Part shown: piece after piece, positions 24,331 through 33,090 of the stretch
How positions within the stretch are numbered: the stretch's first letter is position 1
Layout: each line of letters opens with the position of its first letter
Assembly: GCA_002498365.1 (NCBI GenBank)
Contig: DAHB01000004.1
Coordinates: forward strand, 213,287-277,286
DNA from: Methanomassiliicoccaceae archaeon UBA421
GTDB lineage: Archaea; Thermoplasmatota; Thermoplasmata; Methanomassiliicoccales; Methanomethylophilaceae
Reading direction: 5' to 3'
DNA: 64,000 nt
Notes under the pieces: model-generated
What the model saw: the letters and a program-made list of their open reading frames with translations, nothing else
Told to the model about the DNA's origin: nothing
Database searches by the model: none
Program-made: the position numbers and the translations under genes

Positions 24331-25554
24331 TCACAGGATCCCCGAGCTCAGCAGAGCCCCTCCCACCGCCCCAATGTATTGGGAGTCGGGCGGGACGATC
24401 GGCATCTCTCCGAGTATTTCCCCTACGGCCTTCACGAGACCTGTGATCAGCGACGTGCCTCCGACCTGGATGATGGGATGCCTTACATCTATCTCCTGGA
24501 GCTGCTGCTCGTAGACCTGCTCCGCGACCGAGTGGCAGGCCGCCGCGGCAACGTCTTCGAAGGTCTTCCCTTCCCCGAGCTGGGTGACCAGGTCCTGGAT
24601 CCCGAATATGGAACAGTACGAATTCATCTTGGCGTTCCTCCAGTCCCCTTTCATCGCGAGGGGGCCGAGGTCCTCGATGTCCACTTTCATCCTCTTGGCG
24701 GTCATTTCAAGGAAACGGCCGGATGCGCCGGCGCATATGCCCCCCATGGTGAAGTTGTCCGGGACTCCGTCGCGGACCGTGATCGCCTTGTTGTCCATTC
24801 CTCCTATGTCGAGGATCGTCGCCTCCCCTCTCTGACGGCCGGCCAACCATACGGCGCCTTTAGAATTGACCGTGAGCTCTTCCTGCACCAGCTTGGCTTT
24901 GTAGTGCTTGCCCAGAGTGTAACGTCCGTATCCCGTGGTACCGATGGCCTCAAGGTCCTTGAGTTCTATGCCTGCCTGCTTCATCGCCTCCTCGAGCACC
25001 TGCTCCGCGGATTTGACGACGTCCCCGGAACCGGTCCAAGCTTTTCCGATGATCTTATTGTCCTGCATTACGACCGCTTTGGTCGTGCTCGAGCCCGAGT
25101 CGAGGCCTGCGGTCAATCCCGTCTGCCTCTCCCTGGCAAGCAGCTCCTTCCTGGAAACTATCGTGACGAGGGCCTCCATCCTTGTGAGCATCTGGGACGC
25201 TTTGAGCCTCTCCGTGAACGAATAGGTTACGACCGGCAGGTTCGTGTTGTCCTGTATGAACCTCCTCAGTTCGTTCCTTACCAACGCGGCCTCGGCACAC
25301 CTGAAGCATGTGCATATGAACACCGCGTCCGCATCGTACCTCCCGTCCGCCAAGGACGCCGCCCTTGCGATCATCAGCTTGAGCTGGTTGGAGCGGGGGT
25401 TGAAACCGAAGCGTTTGACCGCATCGTCGACGTCCGCCGCCCCCACATCCGGATAGACCATCTTGGCCCCTACCGACAGGGCTGCCTTCTCGATCTCGTG
25501 CTGCACGCTGCTGTATTCCGTTCCGCATGAGAGCTGCGCTATCTTTATCGTCAT
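24331..25554 (-). CDS. mmp15: Methanogenesis marker protein 15 (BadF/ASKHA-type ATPase)
   Basis: A 407-residue protein with an actin-like ATPase fold: phosphate 1 loop AGLDSGSSTTKAVVM near 149, TGYGRYTLGKHY, phosphate 2 loop TILDIGGMDNKAI near 246, GGICAGASGRFLEM, and adenosine motif IQVGGTSLITGLVKAVGE. Cysteines CAGASG and NSYCSIF resemble the Fe-S ligands of 2-hydroxyacyl-CoA dehydratase activators, suggesting an ATP-driven electron transfer role in MCR reduction. The N-terminal 150 residues, with FICTCFRCAEAALV, are family-specific. It overlaps marker 5 by 4 bases. Confidence 0.92.
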   Translation of the reverse strand: MTIKIAQLSCGTEYSSVQHEIEKAALSVGAKMVYPDVGAADVDDAVKRFGFNPRSNQLKLMIARAASLADGRYDADAVFICTCFRCAEAALVRNELRRFIQDNTNLPVVTYSFTERLKASQMLTRMEALVTIVSRKELLARERQTGLTAGLDSGSSTTKAVVMQDNKIIGKAWTGSGDVVKSAEQVLEEAMKQAGIELKDLEAIGTTGYGRYTLGKHYKAKLVQEELTVNSKGAVWLAGRQRGEATILDIGGMDNKAITVRDGVPDNFTMGGICAGASGRFLEMTAKRMKVDIEDLGPLAMKGDWRNAKMNSYCSIFGIQDLVTQLGEGKTFEDVAAAACHSVAEQVYEQQLQEIDVRHPIIQVGGTSLITGLVKAVGEILGEMPIVPPDSQYIGAVGGALLSSGIL

Positions 25555-25988
25555 TTACCGAGCCCCTCCAGGAATTCCTTGGCGCTGACGACGAAGTTCT
25601 TGGCCTCCTCCTCGTTGGAGGGATAGGCCACATGCAGCTTCGGGATCCCGCGCTTCTTGATAAGATATTTCAGCATCTCGTTGGAGCGCTCGCATCCGAC
25701 GCATCCGAAGCTGTAGGGCGCATTGTCCATGATGATCGCCGCATCGGCCTCCTCGATCATGGGCCCCCACATCGCCATCCTGCCCCTTATCCCCGAGGGG
25801 ACTTCGACTCCGGCGTACTTCAGGCCCCTTACCACGTCGTCCAGGGTCACGTTCATCGGCGGCATGTCGATCTCCAGGTTGTCTATCTTCTCCTGGATCG
25901 CCGCCATGGCGCTGAGCGGCTCGTGGCCGAATCTTTCTACAATATCGAACAGTATCAGACTGTTCGGCGGGTCTATGAACACCTTCAT
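25551..25988 (-). CDS. mmp5: Methanogenesis marker protein 5
   Basis: A 145-residue member of the marker 5 family, beginning MKVFIDPPNSLILFDIVERFGHEPL and containing GIRGRMAMWGPMIEEADAA and the cysteine motif SFGCVGCERSNEM near 103. The cysteines could hold a metal. The function is unknown; it is part of the conserved MCR activation gene set. It is 2 bases after marker 6 and overlaps marker 15 by 4. Confidence 0.9.
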   Translation of the reverse strand: MKVFIDPPNSLILFDIVERFGHEPLSAMAAIQEKIDNLEIDMPPMNVTLDDVVRGLKYAGVEVPSGIRGRMAMWGPMIEEADAAIIMDNAPYSFGCVGCERSNEMLKYLIKKRGIPKLHVAYPSNEEEAKNFVVSAKEFLEGLGK

Positions 25989-25990
25989 CG

Positions 25991-26407
25991 TTACTCCTCA
26001 CAAATTTTTTTGAATTCTCTTACGGGAAAAAGTCCTTTTTCCGGGACAGGTTCGACCTTCTCGCCCCTGTCGGCGCATTCGAGGCCGTGCTGCACGTTCG
26101 AAAGCAGCGCCCACTCGGCCTCCAGTTGACTGTATCCCGGCCTTGTGCCGTGCTGGGCGCGGCACCTTCTCGGGTCGCCTGCCGGGTACGCCCTGCGCTT
26201 GGAGAACACCTCGTTGCGGTATTTGCCGCGTATCTGGTCCAGCACTTCTTTGACGACTTCCCTTCTGCCCTCTACTAGACAGCCGTAGCATGTCTCCTTG
26301 ACCTTCACGTCTTTGTTCATCGCATGGACCGAGCGGACGAGCTGGTCGGGCGTGAGCATGGAGCTGGGCGATATCATCAGCAGCCTGGTCTCTCTTTCGT
26401 CGCTCAT
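25991..26407 (-). CDS. mmp6: Methanogenesis marker protein 6
   Basis: A 138-residue member of the marker 6 family. The block KETCYGCLVEGRREVV near 38 contains a CxxC, and the later part RRAYPAGDPRRCRAQHG, then PGYSQLEAEWALL is conserved. Members are suspected to help MCR activation but have no proven activity. ATG 26407 overlaps the marker 3 stop as ATGA. Confidence 0.9.
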   Translation of the reverse strand: MSDERETRLLMISPSSMLTPDQLVRSVHAMNKDVKVKETCYGCLVEGRREVVKEVLDQIRGKYRNEVFSKRRAYPAGDPRRCRAQHGTRPGYSQLEAEWALLSNVQHGLECADRGEKVEPVPEKGLFPVREFKKICEE

Positions 26408-27918
26408 ATCTTATCCTCCGTGATATAGATCGTCTTGTCTTCCTCGGCCTCGGCGAGAAGCCTCTTGAGGTCGTCCGCGAACCTTCCCACTATGTTCGTG
26501 CCGTACGGCTCCTCGCCGGTGGGCCCGTATTCCTTGCTGTCCTGCAGCCTTATGCCCATCAGGCCGCAGTACGGGCGGGCCTGGTTCGTGATACCTATAT
26601 CTCCGCGTTTCACCTTTTTGAACAGGGGCTGCGGATGTAGTAGCTTCCCCCTCATCTCGTCGCCATAGAAGGTTATCATCGATGCGCCCTCGAATGCGAA
26701 CTGGACCTTCAGGGCCCCTATGGGCTTGTGGCTGAGCCCCGTGACCTTCCTGAAGTAATACGACGTTATCTTGTCCTCGGCGGTTATCTCGATCCTGTAG
26801 ACCCTGTCCCGGGGGACCCCGAAGGTCTCCACCGTCCCGGACTTCAGGGCTTCGACGGTAAGCTCGGGGGTCTGTTCGACTATGACCGCTCCGTCGGAGG
26901 TGTCGCCCTTCCTTACCTGTTTCACGCCGGCCTTGGACAGGAACTCGCCCCCGGCTTTCTGGGTCATACCCACGGACAGGATCCTCGGAGGATCTGTCAC
27001 GACCGATATCCTGTCGCCTTTCTTGGCCATGGATACGATCGCCAGCCCGCGCTCCACCTTGCCCGCGGAGCTGTGGGACTGGGCGACCTGCCTCTTATCC
27101 TTGTATATGTATATCCTGCCTTTCCCGGCGCCTTCGTTCCTCACGGTCACGGAACCCGTGTCCCTGACCGCGGCCTTTTCCGGTTTTATGTCGGCGTCCA
27201 GGTCCTCGGAGCTTGCGATGTAGCTGCCCGTCGGGTCCGTGACTTCCAGGACCATGTCCGAAGCCGTGATCAATATGTGTTCGGCCGCTACGGGGGACCT
27301 GTGGTCTAACTTTATCAGGACGTTGGTGTCCACCGAATATCCTTCCTCCATGGGATAGGACATGTCGGAGGTTACGTCGACGTTCTCGGTGCTTACTTCG
27401 GACATGACCGGACGGATCTCGCTGATCCCTTCGCCCTCGCTCAGCCCTTCTATCAGATGTCTGCCTACGGTTATGCGGCCGATGCGGCCGGCGCCTGCCC
27501 CGTAGGACTCCCTGTGGTCGTTCTTCGCGACCATGATGTACGTTGTCTGGTTGTCGCCTCCTCCCAACGAGAAGAAGCAGTCGAACTTGCGGTAGAGGCG
27601 GTCCGCAGGGTCCGCCTTGATGTCTGAAGAGAACGAACCGAAAGCGACGATCTTGCGGGTGACCCATCTGGCGGTGACCCCTTCCACGGTACCGATGATG
27701 GACCTGAACTTCTCGGCATCGGGGCCGTCGTCGAGATGGAGCACCATGCTCCCATTCGGCGTTACTATCTCAAAATCATTGGTCTTCTTTGTGACCGTCT
27801 CCACCGAGAGGTGCACAGCGACCAGCGAGCCCTCGCGGTATTCCTCGCCGGCCACGGCGTCATCGAGCGTCGCCCCTTCCCGGAGCGTCTTCGGCCTTCC
27901 GTTGACGGTGATCTTCAT
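26404..27918 (-). CDS. mmp3: Methanogenesis marker protein 3 (UPF0288)
   Basis: A 504-residue protein of the UPF0288 family. The first 70 residues (MKITVNGRPKTLREGATLDD) look like a ThiS/ubiquitin-type fold. The centre has NDHRESYGAGAGRIGRITVG and GFDxxxx-like blocks, and the C-terminal half includes FAFEGASMITFYGDEMRGKL and RPYCGLMGIRL, which resemble cyclophilin-type folding proteins. It is a core component of the methanogen MCR activation complex set. The start overlaps the mcrC stop by 4 bases. Confidence 0.9.
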   Translation of the reverse strand: MKITVNGRPKTLREGATLDDAVAGEEYREGSLVAVHLSVETVTKKTNDFEIVTPNGSMVLHLDDGPDAEKFRSIIGTVEGVTARWVTRKIVAFGSFSSDIKADPADRLYRKFDCFFSLGGGDNQTTYIMVAKNDHRESYGAGAGRIGRITVGRHLIEGLSEGEGISEIRPVMSEVSTENVDVTSDMSYPMEEGYSVDTNVLIKLDHRSPVAAEHILITASDMVLEVTDPTGSYIASSEDLDADIKPEKAAVRDTGSVTVRNEGAGKGRIYIYKDKRQVAQSHSSAGKVERGLAIVSMAKKGDRISVVTDPPRILSVGMTQKAGGEFLSKAGVKQVRKGDTSDGAVIVEQTPELTVEALKSGTVETFGVPRDRVYRIEITAEDKITSYYFRKVTGLSHKPIGALKVQFAFEGASMITFYGDEMRGKLLHPQPLFKKVKRGDIGITNQARPYCGLMGIRLQDSKEYGPTGEEPYGTNIVGRFADDLKRLLAEAEEDKTIYITEDKI

Positions 27919-28535
27919 CTAATACCTCCGCTGGGCATCATGGACTGCACCTTGGACACGATTTCGTCCAGCTTGTCCTGTGGGCAGGTCACGCCCCTGA
28001 TGACGCCGGTGACGATATGCACGATCTCGCCCTGCGTCTGTATCTCGTCGTCCGGAGGCATAACGTGGGCCGTCTTCACGCCTATGGCCGCGAAATCTTC
28101 GAAATCCACAGGGCACTGCGCCACTATTATGGCGGGCAGGTCCACGTTCCTGAGTATCAACCTCGCTTTGTAGATGATATGCTTGCGCACGTTGCCCAGG
28201 TGTATAAGGACGACCTTGAACTGCCTGAGGCGGTCTACTTCGAGGGGGTCGAGGCCGAACCTCGATCCCGTAGTGACGTCCGGCGCGTCCGCAGGCACTC
28301 CCGAACCCGCATTGACCACGAGGACGCTGGTATCTATGCCCTCTTCTCTGAGGGCATATGTTATCTCGCATACCGGTTTGGTTATGTGCCTCTTGCCCGG
28401 GCCCATGGCCACCGCAACGACGTCCCTTCCGCTGTCAGAGATGGTCGCCCTCTGTGCCAGGGCACCGCCCACGCCGAGCCCCATGGCCTCTCTGCATTCA
28501 ACGAAGCTGAGGTGGCGCCCGATCTGCTGCTTCAT
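27915..28535 (-). CDS. mcrC: MCR operon protein C / activation component McrC
   Basis: A 206-residue McrC homologue. Matching blocks are FVECREAMGLGVGGALAQRA near 13, VAVAMGPGKRHITKPVCEIT near 41, and GSGVPADAP. In other methanogens McrC is part of the large complex that reduces the nickel of cofactor F430 with ATP. Here it is not in the mcr operon but directly follows atwA, with its ATG abutting that gene's stop. Confidence 0.94.
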   Translation of the reverse strand: MKQQIGRHLSFVECREAMGLGVGGALAQRATISDSGRDVVAVAMGPGKRHITKPVCEITYALREEGIDTSVLVVNAGSGVPADAPDVTTGSRFGLDPLEVDRLRQFKVVLIHLGNVRKHIIYKARLILRNVDLPAIIVAQCPVDFEDFAAIGVKTAHVMPPDDEIQTQGEIVHIVTGVIRGVTCPQDKLDEIVSKVQSMMPSGGIR

Positions 28536-30155
28536 TCATTCACCCTCGGAGTCGTCATCCTGAAGCTCTTTCAGACCGAACCTCTGGATGACCGACTCGG
28601 GAGTTCCCATGTCTTCCACGACGCCGTTCCTTATGAACGCTACGCGGTCGCAGACGTTCTCGACAAAATCCATGTCGTGGCTCACCACGACGAAGGTCTC
28701 GCCCAGGGTCTCCCTCGCCCGGATGACGGATTTTGCTATGATGGTCTTTGTTATCGGGTCCATGGTCCCTGTAGGCTCATCCAGCACTATGATGCGGGGC
28801 TCCCTTATCAGGACCTGTGCGAAGGCTATCCTCTGGCACTCTCCGACGCTCAGTGTGTCGGGGTAAGAGTAGAGAAGACTCTCCATGTTCTTCTTGTCGA
28901 ACCCTACGCTCTGAAGCACTTGTATGGCCTTGAACTTTGCAAGTTCCGCTGGCATCCTGGTGCCTATGCTGGTCGTAAGGTTGCTGAGTATGTTGTCGAA
29001 GGGATAGAGCGTGTATTCCTGATGGAGGAACCCGATATAGGGGGTGGCGCGGCCTTTCCCGCTCGGCCCCATCTCTGACATGTCAACCCAGTCGTCGCCG
29101 ATCCTTATCTTCACGGACCCGCGGGTGGCGGGCGTCATGCCGGCGACCATTCTTGACGTCGTGGTCTTGCCGGCGCCCGACTTTCCCACAAGGCCGAACA
29201 CCTCGCGCTCCATTATATCGAAGGTTACACCGTCCACTGCCTTGACGACTCCTCTGACGACAGAGAAAAAGTGCTTCTCCGCATCCTTGAGCGATATTAT
29301 CGGCTCTCCCAGGTCGGCGGCCTTTGTCCTTTCGAACGAGTATCCTTCCATAAATTTATCGGCGATCTCCTTCGGGTCGCCCTGCATCAGCACGTTGCCG
29401 GAATCCAGCCATATGGCCTCGTCGGCCATCTTATCCACGGCCTCGGGCCAATGGGACGCGAAGACCATCGAGATCCCTCTCTTCCCGACGTAGTCCACAA
29501 GACGCTCGTGCATCAATTCCGCCGTGTACGGGTCAAGCGTTCCCGTCGGCTCGTCCGCCAAGAAGAAGAGAGGATCCCTGGCTATCTGCCTTGCGAGGAC
29601 TATCCTCTGCTTCTCTCCTCCGGACAGGTCCCTGGCTATGTGTGTGGTCCTGTGAGTCATCCCCACGAATTCCAGCAGCTGGAGCGCCATGTCCGTCCTG
29701 GCCTTGCCCTCTGCACGGTCGCCTATGGCCTCGAAGATGTTCTCGATCACGGTCTTATCCCCGAAAAGGGCGAACGTCCTCTGCAGCATTATGGCGATGC
29801 GGCTCTTGAGCTGGCGTCTTAAAGGGTCGTCATCTTTCAAAGACCAGAAATCCACGGTGATCGTTCCTGTTTCACACCCGCATTTCGAGCAGGGCGTTCC
29901 TTCATGGGGGAGGTCGAGGTTTCCGCATCCGGAACACCTATTGACCCTGTACAGCACCCTTCCGGAGTCGGGTGCGTAATCTTCGCTTCCCCTCAGCATC
30001 ATTATCAAAACGCTCTTGCCCGCGGCGCTCTTGCCTATCAGGCCCAGTATCTTACCGGTCTGTATAGTGGCGCTCACATTATTAAGGACCGTCTTGTTCC
30101 CGAACCTCTTGGAAACATTCTCAATAATAACAAAGTCCACCGACTTTTGAACCAT
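28536..30155 (-). CDS. atwA: MCR activation component A2 (AtwA), tandem ABC ATPase
   Basis: A 539-residue soluble protein with two ABC ATPase domains. Domain 1 has Walker A GKSAAGKSVLI near 37 and signature LSGGEKQRIVLARQI near 180; domain 2 has GKSGAGKTTTS near 320, a degenerate signature LSVGECQRIAFAQVL and Walker B IIVLDEPTGTMD. A zinc-ribbon insertion (CSGCGNLD...CSKCGCETG, about 75-94) is characteristic of AtwA. It supplies ATP-driven activation of MCR. It is first in the eight- to nine-gene operon; TATA-like TTTTTTATAT lies about 25 bases upstream of the ATG. Confidence 0.95.
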   Translation of the reverse strand: MVQKSVDFVIIENVSKRFGNKTVLNNVSATIQTGKILGLIGKSAAGKSVLIMMLRGSEDYAPDSGRVLYRVNRCSGCGNLDLPHEGTPCSKCGCETGTITVDFWSLKDDDPLRRQLKSRIAIMLQRTFALFGDKTVIENIFEAIGDRAEGKARTDMALQLLEFVGMTHRTTHIARDLSGGEKQRIVLARQIARDPLFFLADEPTGTLDPYTAELMHERLVDYVGKRGISMVFASHWPEAVDKMADEAIWLDSGNVLMQGDPKEIADKFMEGYSFERTKAADLGEPIISLKDAEKHFFSVVRGVVKAVDGVTFDIMEREVFGLVGKSGAGKTTTSRMVAGMTPATRGSVKIRIGDDWVDMSEMGPSGKGRATPYIGFLHQEYTLYPFDNILSNLTTSIGTRMPAELAKFKAIQVLQSVGFDKKNMESLLYSYPDTLSVGECQRIAFAQVLIREPRIIVLDEPTGTMDPITKTIIAKSVIRARETLGETFVVVSHDMDFVENVCDRVAFIRNGVVEDMGTPESVIQRFGLKELQDDDSEGE

Positions 30156-30279
30156 GGATGTGAAGAGTTCCTTCGATATAAAAAACGCGCGAGTATTACG
30201 GATGGAAAGCGACGGCGGGCACTGGCTTAACAGCTATTGACGGCGTTAATACCGTATCTTGCGACATGACAATCAATTA

Positions 30280-30309
30280 CTTTATTTAATGGATGAATGA
30301 TACATCCAT
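30280..30309 (+). promoter_or_regulatory. Perfect palindrome at the regulator start (operator candidate)
   Basis: ATGGATG (30289-30295) and CATCCAT (30303-30309) form a perfect 7-bp inverted repeat with a 7-base centre AATGATA, ending one base before the ATG of the winged-helix regulator. TATA-like CTTTATTTA (30279-30287) is next to it. A factor bound here would block initiation, so autoregulation is likely. The divergent atwA promoter starts about 100 bases away. Confidence 0.6.
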
Positions 30310-31272
30310 ATGTCCAATCAGCAGCACAGGGGTGCAGGCGGCCCGATACCGAAATTCAGCGATTATCATATCTGGAAAGCCTTGGACTGTCTGAGCAAGA
30401 ACAAGCCCGTTGGGCGTAAAAAGCTCGCTCAGCTCCTGAACATAGGGGAAGGCAGCACCAGGACCATACTCGGCATACTGCAGGAGCACGGACTGATAGA
30501 TATCGACAAGAACGGCGTTTCCGTAAATAAAAAAGGCACCGGATGCTACAATTCCATGACCATGGACGTCAAGCACGTAGACATGGGGGGCCTCACCATC
30601 GGGGAATTCGACTGCGCCGTACGCATTCCGAAGATCGCACGCAGAGTGAAGTACGGATGCGAGGAGCGCGACATGGCCATCAAAGCCGGCGCCACCGGCG
30701 CCACCACCCTGATATGCAGCAACGACAGGCTCATCTTTCCCGGTTCCGGGTACGCCTTGGAGCCCCAGATCGGCGAAATCCTGAGGAAGAGCCTCGCCAT
30801 ACGTAACGAGGATGTCATCATCATCGGGACCGCCGACACTCCTGACATGGCGGAAGAAGGGGCGGTGATGTCCGGCCTGTCGCTTCTGGGAGGACTGCAG
30901 TTCGACAGGGACCTCAAGGACATCCTTTCTCACAGAAGCACCGGCAGCGAACTGATATCCCTCGCATTTGCGATACACGACCTTGTGGGAGGGCTCCCGG
31001 TCTGCGCCAAGAGCCGCGACAATCTGGGGATAAGGATCGAGAACGGGGTCGTGATAGACAACGCCTACACCGGCCAAGTCCTGGAGGAGGTCATAACGGT
31101 GGGGACCACAATACGCAAGATAGCCACTTCCGGACCGTACAAAGGTATAAAGGTCATTGTTACACCTATTGACCTGGATAACCGCGTCATCGCTGCCATT
31201 GGCGTGGTGGACATACGATCCATGGCCGGCGTCGACAACCTGATTAGATTGAGTGGTGATGATAATGACTGA
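30310..31272 (+). CDS. Winged-helix regulator with DUF4443- and DUF2111-like domains
   Basis: A 320-residue protein. Residues 14-80 form a winged helix (HIWKALDCLSKNKPVGRKKL, then GEGSTRTILGILQEHGLIDI). Residues 95-200 match what I recall as DUF4443 (RVKYGCEERDMAIKAGATGA, then IIIGTADTPDMAEEGAVMSG). Residues 215-305 match DUF2111, a small methanogen domain (AIHDLVGGLPVCAKSRDNLG, then TSGPYKGIKVIVTPIDLDNR). The gene is divergent from the MCR activation operon and upstream of two small genes. With the palindrome at its start it looks like an autoregulated sensor of a small molecule. Ligand and targets are unknown. Confidence 0.78.
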   Translation: MSNQQHRGAGGPIPKFSDYHIWKALDCLSKNKPVGRKKLAQLLNIGEGSTRTILGILQEHGLIDIDKNGVSVNKKGTGCYNSMTMDVKHVDMGGLTIGEFDCAVRIPKIARRVKYGCEERDMAIKAGATGATTLICSNDRLIFPGSGYALEPQIGEILRKSLAIRNEDVIIIGTADTPDMAEEGAVMSGLSLLGGLQFDRDLKDILSHRSTGSELISLAFAIHDLVGGLPVCAKSRDNLGIRIENGVVIDNAYTGQVLEEVITVGTTIRKIATSGPYKGIKVIVTPIDLDNRVIAAIGVVDIRSMAGVDNLIRLSGDDND

Positions 31273-31585
31273 CCAATGCAAAGTAACTGTGGATTCAGGC
31301 GTATGCAAGATGATCACGGTGATTGATGCCAAAGAGAACGACATGGGCCTTATCGAACTGTCGATAAAGAGCGATTGCCCCCATATACTGATGATGTCCT
31401 GGAACGTTCAGCCGATATGTGCGTACACCGAGGTGGAGGCGCCCATGTGCGAGACGGAAGTCTATAAGCTGGCCACCAAATATCTCCCCCATGCGGCCTG
31501 CCCCGTCCCCTGCGGTATGGTTAAGGCCATCGAGGTTGCCGGAAATCTGGGCCTGAAAAGGAACGTTTCCGTCAAGATCGAATGA
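31265..31585 (+). CDS. DUF6951-like small cysteine-containing protein
   Basis: A 106-residue protein starting at ATG 31265, overlapping the regulator stop by 8 bases. It shows VDSGVCKMITVIDAKEND, IKSDCPHILMM, and HAACPVPCGMVKAIEVAGNL, with cysteines spaced as in a methanogen and anaerobe family I know as DUF6951. The cysteines may bind metal or a cluster. Co-translation with the regulator suggests it works with or under it. The function is unknown. Confidence 0.72.
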   Translation: MTDQCKVTVDSGVCKMITVIDAKENDMGLIELSIKSDCPHILMMSWNVQPICAYTEVEAPMCETEVYKLATKYLPHAACPVPCGMVKAIEVAGNLGLKRNVSVKIE

Positions 31586-31617
31586 AATGACAGCGTGAAG
31601 GAACAAAGAGGGATCAA

Positions 31618-32175
31618 ATGACCGTTAGCAACATTAATCCGGAGCTCCCGCTGAAAATAGTAAGCGGCCTAAGAGGAGTGGTCCACAGTTTTTACCTGGA
31701 TGACATGATACTCGACCGGCTGAGGGCCGAAGAGGCCACCGTCAGGGCGGGAGGAGGGAACATCCAGGTGGACAACCAGGGATTTTCCCGGGCGCTAGAG
31801 AGACAGCATGTCATATGCATAATCAAGGACCCGCGATTCAGACCGCCGCCGGAGGCGACGGTGATATTGGTCGATTCTGCCGGCAATCTTCTCGGGACCG
31901 AGGTCTTCCCGTTCAACTCGAAAGAGTACGAAGACCGCGGAGACGCCGTCTGGCTATCCGACGGGTTCATAGTGTTCCCGAATATCAAGGGTAACGGGAC
32001 GGAGGCGTTCGTGATGCCCCCTGTGTCGTTCCCGGAGCTCAACGAGAGCAACGGATGCAAGGACGTCGTCTCATGCAGCCCCGCACCGACCTCGGACCTG
32101 ATGATCAAGACGCACTACGGATACGAGGACGACCCCCGCCTAGCCTCGATACTCGTGGCCTTCAACGACTGCTGA
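31618..32175 (+). CDS. Hypothetical protein (third gene of the regulator cluster)
   Basis: A 185-residue protein I do not recognise. It is mixed alpha/beta, with a hydrophobic strand pattern in ERQHVICIIKDPRFRPPPEA, then TVILVDSAGNLLGTEVFPF, and two cysteines near the C-terminal third (NGCKDVVSC). There is no signal peptide or membrane helix. A GGGATCAA sequence lies just before the ATG. It is 32 bases after the DUF6951 gene, so it is probably in the same transcript. Confidence 0.6.
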   Translation: MTVSNINPELPLKIVSGLRGVVHSFYLDDMILDRLRAEEATVRAGGGNIQVDNQGFSRALERQHVICIIKDPRFRPPPEATVILVDSAGNLLGTEVFPFNSKEYEDRGDAVWLSDGFIVFPNIKGNGTEAFVMPPVSFPELNESNGCKDVVSCSPAPTSDLMIKTHYGYEDDPRLASILVAFNDC

Positions 32176-32736
32176 TCAATCCAGTGTGAAGTTCCCCCGC
32201 AGGTCCTCTACCCTGCGGGAGAGGTTCACCCCATCGGTGACGGAGCTGATGTGGCTTGTCAGAAGGCCCGAGACCGTCTTGTTGATGAGTCCCAGCTTGA
32301 CATCCAGAGCTTCGGCGACGCCTTTTTCTATCTTCACTTTGAAAGAATTGATCCTCCAGGTGTCCAGATCTATGCCTATGTCGGCTATCGTGCCGATGGT
32401 TATCAGGTCGGAGGTGACGACCTTCTTGCCTATCAGAACCGTCGCCTTCTCCGTCCCCCCGTTGTCGGCGACCAGCGCCTTTTGCAACTGGTCTCGGGCC
32501 TCCGGGATCAGGATGACGTCGTTTATATCGTATGTACCGATGTTCAGCGAGAACTGAGGCTTCCTGAACGAAGAGGCGCCCAGCACATCTCCGAGCCCCT
32601 TGGACCCCCGGACGCCTATGGAACGCACGGTCCACGATCCGGGCTCATAGTAAACGTCGACGACGTTGCCCACGATGAAGGCGTCGCTGCTTATTATCGA
32701 CTTGTCCTTGAGGAAACTGTACAATCTCATCGCCAT
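32176..32736 (-). CDS. PRC-barrel domain protein
   Basis: A 186-residue protein with two PRC-barrel-like halves: FIVGNVVDVYYEPGSWTVRS near 20 and VLIGKKVVTSDLITIGTIAD near 105, then IGIDLDTWRINSFKVKIEKG. PRC-barrels bind RNA or other macromolecules and occur in RimM and photosynthetic reaction centre H subunits. Archaeal stand-alone forms are of unknown role, some linked to cell division. It converges on the hypothetical gene with adjacent stops. Confidence 0.75.
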   Translation of the reverse strand: MAMRLYSFLKDKSIISSDAFIVGNVVDVYYEPGSWTVRSIGVRGSKGLGDVLGASSFRKPQFSLNIGTYDINDVILIPEARDQLQKALVADNGGTEKATVLIGKKVVTSDLITIGTIADIGIDLDTWRINSFKVKIEKGVAEALDVKLGLINKTVSGLLTSHISSVTDGVNLSRRVEDLRGNFTLD

Positions 32737-32807
32737 GTCCGACGGATAAACTACGATATAGAAAAAACCGCCGTTCGGACATAAAAAAGAAAGTTGGGGT
32801 AAGTGGT

Positions 32808-33086
32808 TTATCCGCCGCCCGAAGGCATGAATCCGGATATGTCGACTTCGCGTGCGGTGTTCGCAACTTCCTCGACCGTCTGCATCCTGCCTTCGAACTT
32901 CTTGTCGCGCTCCTTGTAGGAGATCGAGCTGTACTCCGATTCGTCCGCCGGGACCAGGAACGTCCGGTCATAATAGAGTCCGGTATAGTCCAGCCTGAGC
33001 CAGACCTTGCCTCCGCTCTCCCTGACCTCGGTCACTTTCCCGACCGTCGATGTCGGAAGGTACTTCGCGAAATCTCCTACCTGCAC
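32808..33086 (-). CDS. DUF2098 family protein, downstream of mcrA
   Basis: A 92-residue protein of the DUF2098 family of methanogens: MQVGDFAKYLPTSTVGKVTE, then VWLRLDYTGLYYDRTFLVPA. The fold is probably a small beta barrel. It begins with GTG only 4 bases after the mcrA stop, so it belongs to the mcr operon. Its function is unproven; the linkage suggests a role in MCR biogenesis. Confidence 0.8.
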   Translation of the reverse strand: MQVGDFAKYLPTSTVGKVTEVRESGGKVWLRLDYTGLYYDRTFLVPADESEYSSISYKERDKKFEGRMQTVEEVANTAREVDISGFMPSGGG

Positions 33087-33090
33087 GGGA

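Noticed and set aside
23749..25530. 593-residue open frame antisense to marker 15 and 17 genes
   Set aside because: Long antisense frames are common opposite GC-rich coding DNA; no ribosome site or recognisable domain, and the opposite strand has clear family members.
30286..31344. 352-residue open frame opposite the winged-helix regulator
   Set aside because: No domain similarity, and it would run through the palindrome and regulator start.
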